Of a stretch of 64,000 bases of DNA, positions 11,690 to 23,699 are shown piece after piece. The stretch comes from Chamaecrista fasciculata (taxonomy: Eukaryota; Streptophyta; Magnoliopsida; Fabales; Fabaceae): the NCBI GenBank assembly GCA_003254925.1, contig QANZ01044835.1:138751-202750 (forward strand), read 5' to 3'. The notes under the pieces are model-generated. The model made no database searches, was not told the origin of the DNA, and was given only the letters and a program-made list of their open reading frames with translations. Made by a program: the position numbers and the translations under genes. Numbering within the stretch: the first letter of the stretch is position 1; the number at the start of each line of letters is the position of its first letter.

Positions 11690-13074
11690 TGGTGCGTTTT
11701 CACACGAGGTGGGTTAAACATGAATAATTGATTGCATAAATAGAAGTGGATCTGTTGAAGTTTAAATATGTTAAATTATATCAAGATTTGGTAAAGATTT
11801 AATATTGTCTATTCATCTTTCTCTCTTCATTTTTTCTTTCTTATTTTTACTCGCATTTACTATACTTTTTAATTATATTGTACTTCTTCAGCCAATCCAT
11901 TATTCTTCGACAATACCTCATCCAGCTTATACTTTATTATCTAATTCACTCCCCAGATAAACTTAAAATCCGTTAGTATTTGATCATTTTAATAAATACA
12001 GACAAATATGATGCCTCTACTTTTTAGTTTTTATGACATGGCAATCACTAAGTTGAGTTTAATATAAAAGCAATATGATTTTAAGAATAATAATTAGAAG
12101 AGTTTATGATTATGTATATATATTTTTAAAATAATTAAGTGTCATTTTAAGAAGTGATTAAATAAATAATCATTAAAGTAAAAATAATATAACTAACTTC
12201 TTGAAACGAGAAAAATGATGAAATAAACATTGCTTTTTTGCTTGAGTCATCGAAGTTGTTAAGATGTTAAGATCATGATTGACAAGTGAAAGTAGGACAA
12301 CATTAACAATTAACACAATAGACACTTTAAAAAAAGGTTGAGAGAACATTTCTAAACACAATAGACACTTCCATAAACTTAATAAAAAGCAAATCTATTT
12401 GTAATCCAAAGGCAGATTTCCATTGATTGATGCCAATCTAACAAACCAGCAACCCAAACATAGTAAATAGCAATTAAAAGGCAATTTGATCCCTGAATTT
12501 ACACTAAGTCAACTAATCATTCCCTGAATAATCAAAATACACAATTTGATCCCTGAAATGTTTCAATTATCAACTATTTGGTCCCTAAATTTAAACTAAT
12601 TTTATACTTTTTGCTCCCATAATTTATATCAAATTAATACTATTTGGTCATTGAATTTTAATTAACTTTATACTTTTTGGTTCCTGAATTTGTATTAAAT
12701 TTATACTATTTGGTCCCTAAATTGTTACATTTTGGTCCCTAAATTTGACTCAAGGACCAAATCGTTGACAATTGTAATAATTCAAGGACTGATTAGTTAA
12801 CATGGTGTAAATTAAGAGATCAAATAATAGAGAATTTTTTAATATTACTAAAATATTAATATTATTACATATATATTATATTTTTTTAAAAAAATTAGGA
12901 TCTTACGATCCTCGATCCGATCTTCCGATTCGATTTATCTTATACCCCTTCCGATCCTTAACAAGATCTCGATCTTGATTACCTTGCCTATAACTCATAG
13001 CTTTATCAATGTGTCAAATTAAGCTTACAATGGCTATGGAATATGCATATATATCCTCAATCTGACCTATCTTA
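11690..13074. other. Intergenic DNA with two repeat relics; no gene
   Basis: Matches copy 2 at 45640-47900 apart from insertions. A foldback relic with 'ttggtccctaaattt' phrases occupies about 12480-12830. Then 12890-12990 is a fragment of one end of the MULE-type element that is whole at 55496-56084 (shared 'ggatcttacgatcctcgat' and 'agatctcgatctt'). Neither relic is at the matching point of copy 2. Confidence 0.6.
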
Positions 13075-16000
13075 CTAAGGATGATCATGTCTCATCAAAT
13101 GACCATAAGGATCATAGTACATAAGAGCACCGCTTACACTACTAGAGCTAGCTACCATCACCAATATCCTCATAGTAGTACTCATTCATTCCCATCGGAG
13201 GAAGAAAAACTTTAGGAGGTTGTGGAGGCATCACACGTGATCTTGAGGCTTTACTACTATTACCATTTCCACTGTCACGTGAAACACCAAAAACCAAAAA
13301 CCAAAAACCATTACATAATTAATGTTATAATAGATTGACTATTTTGGATTCGATTCGGATCACACACCTAATTATGGTGAGAATTTTTCAACCGGGTTAA
13401 TTATATTTACAAAGTCTCAAACTTATTTAAACAATACTAAATCGCCTAGTACTTAGACCAATTATTTGTTGATTCATTAGTTCATTTTTGTATAGTTCTA
13501 GAGACGGTTCTTTTTTGAAAAAAAAATGTACTTGTAAGAATTTGAAGTTGCTTATTTCTTATCAACAAATTGTTGAGGAGTAACACACAAGTTAATATTT
13601 GAGAAAGGCATATATTATGACAGTTAAAACCTTAAATGCGCTATAGCTTAACAAAAATAAATTTTACATCTATACCAAAATGCCAAAGTGAAATTGTTAC
13701 CATATGACAGTTTGTTAATTTAAATTGATTTTAGACACGGTTTAAAGAGAACTAAAAATTTTAAAAGTGAATAAAGACATGCATATATATATATATATAT
13801 AATTTTTTATTTTATATATTTTAAAAAGATTAACACCCAAAACTTAAAAGAGAGTTCTAACTCTCTCATGACTGTATGGTCAATATAAAAAAAAATACCA
13901 ATTTGTGAAGTATTCTAATAACATAAAGACATTTATATGATTTTAATGATGTGATGTGAGACTCATTTTGATCCTTTCTATAACTAATTCTTTCTTCGAA
14001 TTGCTTCCAATGAAAGAGAAGCATTATTAATGTTACTAGTATGAGACCCGTGCACATTGTACGGGTTCTTTTTTTTTCTTTGTCTGATACAATGCAAATA
14101 CATTCTTTTTGTCTATACTTGATACAATGCAAATACATATTCTTCTTGTCTATACCTAATAATGTGCCAATTTAGCACATATTCATGGTCATATAAAATT
14201 TTAATAGGCATTGCACGGGTTTTTTGTTTTCATCACATCTTCCTGGACATATAAAATTCTAATTGCCCCTGGAGAATTGTACTTGCAGAAAATTATAATT
14301 TGAGATATGTGTTTTAGTACCAACAATCTATAAATTACAAACTGCAGAAGTATTAGACAGTTTAATTTCATTACAATCCAAAGTAATAAATTTGGTAGAG
14401 TATTGGTAATTAAACTATGATTACAACCAAAGTACATAAGTATTTTTTTAGAGTAGTATAATTACAGAACAAAATATTTAATATGTGAGAGTATTGTAAA
14501 TTAAATAATCATCACTCAAAAATTTTGAGCGCTTATCAATAGGTACTGTCATAAAGGCATGGAAGTACCTGTACAATAGACAAAAATAAGCTTCAAATTA
14601 AGTTGTTTCTGTTGAGGCAAAAAAAAGAGGTACATCAAATCAGATGAAAAATAATGCCCTGCATACACAATTGTCTTACAGTCTCAATCCACAGTTTAGG
14701 ATGCCCACATCACAGGAAACTATCAGACTACTTTTCTCCATACTAAAATTAAAGCATGATTAACAAATTAACCACATACAATACTAAATAATGGTTCTTG
14801 CAAATATGTAGTATGACACAGATTTTTATAAAAATAATATATAAACAAACAATTGGATCAACTCCCAGATTTGTGTATTAAAATTATCCAACACCTATCT
14901 ACCTAACTCATCATCATCATTTGCAAGATCCACTAATAAATAGGAAAGAATCAAAATTAATAACCACTAATTTCCTACTCCAATTAAGATGCTTTTTGTC
15001 TTCAATCCTATATATATATATACCCACATAGATGAGACTTAAGAGAAGAATATGGGGTTGATGGAATGTTGTCTGAGAACCATGGTGGGTTGTACCACCT
15101 TCTTAGTGCTCCTGATAATGCAACAAACTTAATAGTATACATAACTGGTTGAATATATAAAGAACTAAAGCAAAACAAAGAAAAGGATGAAGATCACAAA
15201 ATTCATCAGTGAATCCAAGTAAGTGGAAGTTTTCATTATATTTAAATGTGTAATCAGAGGGATCCAGTCAGTAAACTAATTGTAAACGAAAGTCAAGATC
15301 ATAATAAATAAAACTCCTGGAACAAAAAATAAACTATCATAAATTGAGGAAAATCAATGATGCACAGGTCCAACAATTTTCATCGTTGATGACCCCAATA
15401 CTACAGCAAAATCTTATCAAGATAACCTCATACACGTAAACCATGCTGTCTAAATCAGAAAACTGAATTATTAAAAACTAAAAAGAAAGTAAAAATACAG
15501 TGCCATAACATAGTGATTCACCTAATATAAACAGCCAGAAGGGAGGTGGTAAATTATTTGGAACTTCTAAAGAAGAGAAAACCAACAAAGAAAGAAAATC
15601 TTTAGCCTGTAACTGTGTTATAGTGTTTATGCCACCCATAATAGCACTCAAATATGATATAAGGACAAAAAAAACTGCTTATTTTTAGTGATTAAGCTAC
15701 TGTCAAAATCCTCTTTTAAGTGTAGGTTGACAGAAAAGTGGGGCAATCCTGCAAGTAGATTCACCAAGGCGTTGAGTGCTCCTGCTAATAAAGGCTAAAA
15801 GATGGATACATTTCTCTCAAAGCTGTCTATCCACTTATTTGATTGCCTTAGTCCATGATTTCCAATGCTTTGCTAGTGGTAGGCTTTGAGTGATGTCAAC
15901 AAACTTCATTCGATTTTTTACTGTCTCTTTTAGGTTAGATTGAAGCTAAAAGTACAGATAAAGAGACAGCAGTAGATTTATAATGCTCAGTGTATGAGAA

Positions 16001-17030
16001 AGTGCAGATAAAAAAAGGGGAGTTTCAAGAGAAAAACATTAGACGTTTAACAAACTTTATACCCATATACTTCATAAAGAGACAGAAGCTTATTCTTAAT
16101 TTTATAACCTAGGTGATGGAATGCAAATTAAGAGCCAACACCATGACAATCTCAGAATGACATAGTCAGGAACATTTTACATTGAAAGACAGGGCAAAAA
16201 TAAGATCAGAACCATATAGTACCACCTTTTTTTTTTTATGATTTAGAACAAAACAGAAATCTGGTATGATTATGCCTCAGAAAATAATATTAATGGCAGC
16301 CATGTCAATGAACATAACAATATTCAGTAGTTTCTGTCAAATTTAAGAAAAGATGTTTAGGCACAGATTCATTTTCTGATAGAAAGAGTTAAAACAGTTT
16401 GAAATAGTTAAAATTATGCAACTACAATTTGAAATAGTTAAAACAGTCTACATGTATTACCATTGCAAAGTTGAAGATAAGAGAATAATTTCATGAAAAA
16501 GTGTGGGCAAAGCAAGAAAACTGACCTGCAAAGCCAATTGAGAAAAGCTTATGAATTCATGTTGGTCTACAACTTCAATCTCAGAATCTCAGTAGGTAAC
16601 ATCTTACATGGTATGTTTCAAATATCTCGGGTTTACCTTGCTTTCTGTTAAAGGGAATCATAACTGTTGGTACATCAGCTAATAACATACCCCATGACAG
16701 ATGCAAATTTTTTTTTTCTGTGCAGCAGCCCATTGTGCTTCCCTTTCTTCTTTTCCATAGTCTTTCCCTGGTCACTGCTTGGAACAATTATCCATTGATC
16801 GATTTTGCCTTAGACTTGATATGAAGAGTCAGTTAAATAAAAATTTATTCATAAGCAAAAGATAAGGAGCAAAAAGGGTCAAAAGTATTATAAAAACAAA
16901 TTAGCATGTTAACTTATCTTCTATATATGCTAATACAATATTGATAAGCAAATCGAAAAATGACAACCACAATACCTCATTCCAATTCTCCTTGATTTAA
17001 TAAACTACCTAGTGGTTTAGGCTTCATTTA

Positions 17031-17318
17031 CATGTGCTTCACGTGATTGAGCATCCTCACCATACATACAGGTGCTTCACGTGATTGAGCATCAAAATTT
17101 CTCTATAAATGTTTGAATTTGATATCATAAGTCAATAGAATGTGTCCAAAATATGTCAACAGACACATAATTTCACTCCCTACAATTACATGTTAAACGT
17201 GCCTTTCAAGAATTACGGATGCAAATCATTAAAGAGAATAAATACTAACCATGCAGACAATTTTGGATATCATTGTGTTTGTGCCAGTAGAAGAAGCTTC
17301 AATCCTTAAAGGACCATC
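17031..17318 (-). pseudogene. Captured exons of a PAA2/HMA8-type copper ATPase
   Basis: On the minus strand, 17318-17250 is a 69-base exon with a proper acceptor (atttcag) and donor (ATG|GTTAGT). It encodes 23 residues beginning DGPLRIEASSTG and continuing through ISKIV, which matches the plant chloroplast copper-transporting P-type ATPase PAA2/HMA8 as I remember it. The next part of that protein, VEDAQ-x-x-EAPV, follows at 17097-17031 as 'DAQSREAPV', duplicated once in tandem. Intron DNA between them is kept, so capture was from genomic DNA. The fragment cannot make a working transporter. Other possible exon-like pieces in the Helitron (16525-16800, 15830-15915, 15060-15120) were not identified. 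Confidence 0.8.
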
Positions 17319-18385
17319 CTGAAATAGATTAATAAATCCACCCAATGAAATTCGAAAAATAAAAATAAAAGCCACAGGAGCATAATGGATTATGCCCAGT
17401 TTCAATCCTTTATGGATTCTGCCCAGTTTCAGTTCAAAATTTTAGATTAAAAAGGAAATAACATCAAGTGAGAATCTTACCAAATCCTTGCATTCATAGA
17501 AAAGCAATATGCCCCAAACATGAGAATCAGAGTTACCTACACACACGACCAAACATGAGAACTACCTTCCGGATATTTTGTAAAATTAAATCTGATTGAT
17601 CTGATCAGGATTCACCCATTCTAGTTTCCTAATGTAATGCAAAAACTACTGGATAGATTGCACTCATTTTAATTATTATTATTATTATTATTATTATTAT
17701 TTGGTCACTGGCTTGACATTATGGTCAGACTCATTTCTGTACAAAATACATACGGGAATTGATAATCGAAAGAATGACTTCTCTTGAGAAATCTTGAAAA
17801 GAAGCATTTACTATTTGCAGTAAAAGAATAACGAATCCCATATATGTCAATTGCAAAATATGTCAATTGCAATTAGAAATCCCTACCAAACGCATATATG
17901 TCAATGCAAAATCCAAGCACCAAGCACCAATCAAAAGTGTTTCATTTCATTATTGCTTCCTTATCAATTATAACACATACACTTACAAAATCCAAAATAA
18001 AACTCCATTTATAAAATAAAACCCCCTTTTTTTAATATAAGGAACTACAACAGTCAATACCAAACTGGTTAATATCAACAGACAAAAGAGGAAGACTATC
18101 ATGATAATATGCACACTGGTTGTGTACTGCTGTTTTTTTTGGAAGACTATCATCATAATATATTCACACTGGTGAATTAAAGACCCTAATATATAAACTA
18201 AAATCATATTATTGGAAGACTATCATCATCATACCCCATCGGAAGACCCTAATGTATAAACTGCCATCATCATCATCATCCTATAGACAAATCATAGGTT
18301 GTTAGGTACTGCTGTTTTTTTTTTCACTCATACTTGGATTAGATAATATATTCTTTGGAAAAATTCTTCATTTGGCAATGAGAAA

Positions 18386-18870
18386 CTGAAGGAAAATGGA
18401 AAAAAAAAGCTTACTTTATACCATTTAAGAAAAATGTTCTGCTTAACTTCTATTACTTCAAGTGTGTGCTGCAGAAATCACAAAATGACAATGAGAAATC
18501 AATACCAAATGACATTGAGAAGCCAAAATCAGAAGCAACTGAAGGAAAATGGAAAAAAAAAAAGCTTACTTTATACCATTTAAGCAAAATGTTCTGCTTA
18601 ACTTCTATTACTTCAAGTGTGTGCTGCAGAAATCACAAAATGGCAATGAGAAATGAATACCAAATGACATTGAGAAGCCAAAATCAGAAGCAACTGAAAG
18701 GAAAATGGAAAAAAAAGCTTACTTTATACCATTTAAGCAAAATGTTTTGCTTAACTTCTATTACTTCAAGTGTGTGCTGCAGAAATCACAAAATGGCAAT
18801 GAGAAACGAATACCAAATGACATTGAGAAGCCAAAATCGGAAGCAACTAAAGGAAAATGGAACCCAAAAC
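18386..18870. repeat. Minisatellite of about 154 bp, a little over three copies
   Basis: Units beginning with 'ctgaaggaaaatgga' or a close variant start at 18386, 18539, 18694 and 18847, so the period is 153-155. Each contains 'gcttactttataccattt' and 'gtgtgctgcagaaatcac'. It lies inside the Helitron. The long open frames across it are by-products of the repetition. Confidence 0.9.
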
Positions 18871-20937
18871 ATATCAGTTCATACTCTCAAACAAATAGAA
18901 CCCAAAACTATTTGGTGACATAATACAGAGCAAGTAAATAAACAAACATATCATTTCTAAATTCATCCTTTATTCTCAGCAATTTCGCTAGAAATATATT
19001 CTCTAGGCAAACTTCATTTGTGCTTTAATCACGGCAATTAAAGGAAAACATTTGATATCCGGGTTTTGGCACCATTTAGCATTAATAGGACCAAAACGCA
19101 AAATGCACTAAATAATATGGATCAAAAACGCAATTTTCACGAAACAGTCATCTTCATCCTCAACGCACATCTTCTCCCCCGACGCTCATCTTCTCACCTT
19201 CCAACTAACCACAAACCCAAAAAAATTTACTTGGAGGCAATGCCACACTGAAACGAAGAACAAACTAAAAATTGATTCTAACCTCTGAAGTTTCTCCGTC
19301 ATATATTTCTCAAAATCTTGCAATAACAACCTTTTTCTACTAATTTATTGTCTCCATGAATCAAATTCAATTAAAAGATGCAATAAAAGTAAACAGAAAG
19401 AGTGGAATCCACATCAAATAAAGATATAGATTTTACCTATGGGGATTAAAGGGTTCCTGACGCGCTTCTTCTCTTCAAAAAAATCTTCGGAAATGGGTTC
19501 GCACTACCCATCTTCTCCATTGACAGCGATCGTGAATTGGACCGAGAGAGAACACTGGTCCAAACGACGACGAAAGAGGCCTCTGATTGTGAAATTAAAG
19601 AGCACAAAAAAAAATGAGAGAGATGAAAAGAGGAAGCAAAACGGCGGTCGAGCAAAACGACGTCGTTTTGGGAAGCAACGGCAGCAGAAGAAGAAGCGCA
19701 GTGGAAGATGATGCAAAGCCAACCCGAAACCCAGAACTCAGATGACGGTGGTTGACGACGGTGTGCGGCTGACGATGGACGGCGACTGAAATGGCAGAAG
19801 TTTGTGGCGTTAGGGTTTAGGGAGAAAAGAGAAAGAAGGAGGAGATGGTGGGTGAATAAAAAGAGAGAAGGAATGGTGATGTAGGGTTAAGAGGGGAGGA
19901 TTTGAAATTTGAAATTTGAAGATGAAAAGAAGAGATGAATGATGAAGCTAGGTGGCGCACTAAATTAAAAAGCAGAGGAGAAAAAAAAAGAAAGAACTTG
20001 ACACGTGTCAGCTGCAGGAGGAGAGGAAAAAAAAATCAAAATTTGCTAAAAAAATCAGAACTTGACACGTGTCAAAGCAAAACATTGTTTTGTTATATAG
20101 TATAGATAGATAGATTGCATAGGAGTGGAAGCGTCTTTGGGTCATATTTCCCAAAAAAAATGAGGCCAAAAAGTCAAAGTCTATTCCACTCCTTCAAGAC
20201 TACAATTCAATTTCTACTAATTCTTGATTTTCTACCAATATTTATGACTTCATTTTCTATGATTTCTTCCACACTCTTTACAAATCACTAGGCAACCATA
20301 TCTGTTTTTTCCAACGTGACCTTTAAATTTTATTGATCATCATCATCATCTACTTCACACATCACAAAACAAAGGAAGCACTTGAATTGATCAGTTTGAA
20401 AAAGATCAAACAAAAAGTGTTACAGTATTAGAAAAAAACAAAACAAAATGATGTGTTGTACCTCTATTACATGTGTGAAGAAGACAAAGTTGGGGGATGA
20501 AGAAAAGCATCGATCAACAAAAAAATATAAGATACAAAAAAGATGATGAGTGAAAACGTAACACAAATAAGCCCACGGACGACACACACATATAATATCA
20601 CTATTGAGAGAGAGACACATAAATTAAACAAAAGATAACAATAAGGAGGTTGGTCCAAGTAGTAAGTGATTTGTGATCGTTTAAACAAGATCTCGAATTT
20701 AAGATCTTGTGAATACGATTATCACTATTAGGAGACTCTCCCACATAGTCAAATGCTTGACGCTGGTCAAATCAGAATTAGTTTGAGTAAAGCCTCGGAT
20801 ACCGGGTGAGTAATCAAAAACAAATTAAACAACATCAAATCCAAAATTTTTTACAAAAAGAGAGTAAAAGAGAGTATACCAGAAGCAGGGAGTTCATATT
20901 GAGGTTGAGCAAGAAAGAGGAGACCTCCACCTTCCAT

Positions 20938-21080
20938 AGCTTATAGATAATAAGAAAATGAGAATGGATGAAGCTAAGAATATATGATATAGGGGAAGTA
21001 TTAGTACTCAACTCAATACTCAATACCCAATGTGTGGTTTTGTTCTACAGTGAAAACAAGTATTTATAGATGGGGAGGGA
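20938..21080 (-). promoter_or_regulatory. Retained promoter of the dead NF-YB copy
   Basis: On the minus strand a TATA box TCTATAAATA (21061-21070) lies about 125 bases upstream of the exon 1 ATG at 20937. Flanking bases match the promoter of the intact copy at about 50500. The promoter has decayed less than the gene body. Confidence 0.6.
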
Positions 21081-21824
21081 GAAGAATAGGGTGGACAACT
21101 CAGACCATATCTGTCCTCAAAGCAAAACATTTACTAGAACATTGTCACGATTTTCATAATAACAATCTAAATTATAATCTCTGATTGTAATTATTTATCG
21201 TTGATAAAATTATTATTCAAAAATGCATTATACACTACTATTCCTCGTGAATAATGATGTTTTTGAAATAATTATTAATTGTCGAGAATAATTTTATTGA
21301 CGATTTATACAAACAATAAATTTGTTAATTACAAAATAATGAGTGTTGAAGCTAATTAATTAAAAATACTCATTTTTTTAGTATTTTTTAGTATACAACA
21401 AGATTAGTCGTTGGTTGTCGGCCAATGGATATTATCCGAGAGTTGGCACCTAGAAACCCAAAAAGGGATTAGATGATTGATAATAATAAATACTGATTTA
21501 CCAAAAGTCTAAATACTCAATTTATTTTCATAAAAGCTTTAGCAAATTTTTCTTTTCTTTTTGGTTTTCTCATTTCTAAACTTCCTAAACAATTAAGAAA
21601 AAAATACATTAAAATGTTAATATTTTCTTTTTAATTAAGTTTCATTTTATCATATAAAGAAAGTAATTATTTAAAAACAATTGAATTCCTATATAAATAT
21701 TATTTACAAACTCAACAAATAATAAAATAATCAAAACATGTCGACCGTGTGACCACTAATACATTACAAATAAAAATATATTTTAATTACTACTTAAGAA
21801 AGGGGTTAATTGAAATTACACTAG

Positions 21825-22290
21825 GTCAATTAAGCAAGTGCCGAGGCTTCAAATAAAATTAATTAATTTAAAAAATTATAAAATACTATTATTAAAATTT
21901 TTTATTAAGTTTAATAAAATTTTATAAAATAATATTTATAATATATATTATATCATATATATATATTATTATATATTATATACATATATATATTATTATA
22001 TATATTATATATATACATGGGGAGGCCCAACGGCCTCCCTTGAAATCGTGCCCTCTGGGCACGATTTCAGGACTGACGCATGTTAGTCCTGAAATCGTGT
22101 CTTATGGGCACGATTTCGGCGCTGACATTATTATGATGGTACTGAAATTGTGTTCATCCGACGCGATTTCACAGAAACAAATTACAGACTAAAATCGTGT
22201 CCAGTTGATGCGTATCCCATCTGGGGAAATAAGAAAATGCGTAGGGTATTGAAATACATAATATATTTTAATGTATTATTTTAATAAAAA
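21825..22290. repeat. Copy-1-only insert with a cluster of perfect hairpins
   Basis: Absent from the matching position of copy 2 (about 51780-51860). It begins AT-rich (21880-22015, long TA runs) and then carries GGGAGGCC-CAAC-GGCCTCCC (22020-22039), GAAATCGTGCCC-TCT-GGGCACGATTTC (22042-22068, stem 12, loop 3), AGGACT...AGTCCT (22069-22090) and GAAATCGTG...CACGATTTC (22091-22117). It may be the remnant of a transposon end. I do not recognise the family. Confidence 0.7.
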
Positions 22291-22439
22291 AACCGATATA
22301 ATATTGGTTTTGGGCCGGGTATTAAGCAGCTTTAAATTTTTTGGGCTAGTTATCTCATTTATGAGGTACTTGCAAGTTGCAATTCATTGAAGAGGATTAG
22401 CTAGTGAGTATTATTGATGGTTGATACTCTAATTACAAA

Positions 22440-22690
22440 AACATATCTTGATATTTGTATCCACTAATTTTAGTGCCTCGTCTTCCTCTTCAAACATGAA
22501 TCACTCTAATAGTGGAAGGGATTTGAAGGAACCATTCATACACACAAGAAATTGACATCAAATGAGTTCGATGCAATCCAACTTGATATATATGGGCTCT
22601 TCATAGGCCATTTACTATAACATTGTTTCAATTATGGCTTGCATTCTCATCGTGGCCTTGGTTCCTTTCCAATTTCATTTACAGTATAAA
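22440..22690. repeat. Three-copy block, copy 1
   Basis: Similar to 52140-52380 and 62225-62470. Shared phrases include 'gggatttgaagga', 'aagaaattgacatcaaa', 'gatgcaat', 'atatgggctcttc' and 'ggcttgcattctcat'. No shared open frame was seen. Directly after it, the 26-base phrase beginning 'attgacgatccttaattag' is tandemly doubled at about 22691-22743, whereas copy 2 has it once. Confidence 0.7.
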
Positions 22691-23699
22691 ATTGACGATC
22701 CTTAATTAGTCTGGATTGACGATCCTTAATTAGTCTGGATTTCTATGAAGCTGACATTCAAGTCATATTGAGAATTAAGATATATATAGAGAGTAAACTA
22801 ATAATTTAGTCTTTGATCGAAAGATTGAAATATATAGTTTGGTCTCTAAAAGATCAAAATCATACGCTTATTAGTTATTGTCATGGACTAAATAGTATAC
22901 AATTTCAATCTATAAAAAATTAGAGTATACTATTCTAATATTTTAGGGACGAATAAACTTTATATTTCAATTTTTTAAGAATTAAAATATCAACTCGATA
23001 ATCTTTTGGTGATTAAATTTTATATATATATACATGATAATTGCTTATGAAACTATATGTGAATCACACGTTTTTACTGTTTTCTCCCCAGCCCTTTACA
23101 TAAGAGACTATTATAACTGTGATTTGTATGATAGATAAGGATAATGTCCTATATATCATCACAGTTTTTTTTTTGGGTAACATATCATCACAGTTTTAAA
23201 ATTCGACCGAATTGATTAAATCGAGAATCGGTCAACGATTTGGTCTGATTCACCAACAAAATTGTCTTGCTCAACTGGTAGTGAATTAGCCAAATTATAT
23301 TTTTTTGATTCTTTGATTCTTTGATTTTTGTTTTTATTTTTATTTTTTTTACTTATAGGCCAAATGTTGAAGGATATTGATTATGAACCTAAATTTGGTA
23401 GAAGAGATGACAATAAAATGTCACTTGATGTCGATGACATTATTGATAAATATTATAAAAATTGATTATATTTATATCAGTTTATATTCATTTATAAAAC
23501 TTGAATTTATATACTAATATTATAATTATATTTTGTAACTTAATTATGAGTTATGACTATTAGAAAATAAAATTTTATCATATTTAGTTTTTTTTTTTAA
23601 ATTTTTTTAATTTATATGTTTGTCACCGGTCTGACTCCAATTAGACTGTAATTGAACCCTTGAACTAGTATCCCAATCAATTTAATGTCGAGTCTGATT

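Larger units (their letters stand above)
14036..20114 (-). mobile_element. Non-autonomous Helitron, 6,079 bp
   Basis: On the minus strand it begins TCTATCTATCTATACTATA (20114 downward) and ends CATACTAG (14036). A hairpin of 9 bp with one mismatch (ACCCGTGCA, loop CAT, TGTACGGGT on the plus strand, 14046-14066) stands 10 bases inside the 3' end. It sits between host A and T. The duplicated locus at 49521/49522 is the exact empty site. These are the standard marks of a Helitron. No Rep/helicase frame is present, so it depends on another element. It carries captured gene pieces (17031-17318), a minisatellite (18386-18870) and, near its 5' end, two TGACACGTGTCA palindromes (about 19999 and 20065). 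Confidence 0.9.
13075..20937 (-). pseudogene. NF-YB pseudogene missing its histone-fold core
   Basis: Paralogue of the intact gene at 47904-50365. Exon 1 (20880-20937) is well kept, starting MEGGGLLFLAQPQYELPAS with the same phase-1 donor. Exon 2 survives only as 13075-13279, the C-terminal tail. Compared with copy 2, the 354 bases equivalent to 48135-48488 are gone, joining 'cacg' directly to the intron end 'tgaaacacc'. This removes the DNA-binding and dimerisation histone fold together with the splice acceptor. An added in-frame stop lies in the tail. A 6.1-kb Helitron sits in the intron. The TATA region is still present (21061-21070), so a non-coding transcript is possible. Confidence 0.9.

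Noticed and set aside
15060..16800. Exon-like pieces in the Helitron (for example KFVDITQSLPLAKHWKSW at about 15850 and KEEREAQWAAAQ at about 16740, minus strand)
   Set aside because: They look like captured exons, but I could not tie them to a family, and splice borders are uncertain, so they are not listed as features.
18466..18923. Open frames of 150 and 72 codons on the plus strand
   Set aside because: They lie on the 154-bp minisatellite; a repeat length that shifts frame with each unit keeps stops away by chance. No domain.
19439..19722. Arg/Lys-rich plus-strand frame of 90 codons and two minus-strand frames
   Set aside because: Low-complexity purine-rich DNA open on several frames at once; no domain and no splice context I could support.
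14036..20114. Helitron as an autonomous element
   Set aside because: No Rep or helicase motif in any frame; longest frames are repeat artefacts.
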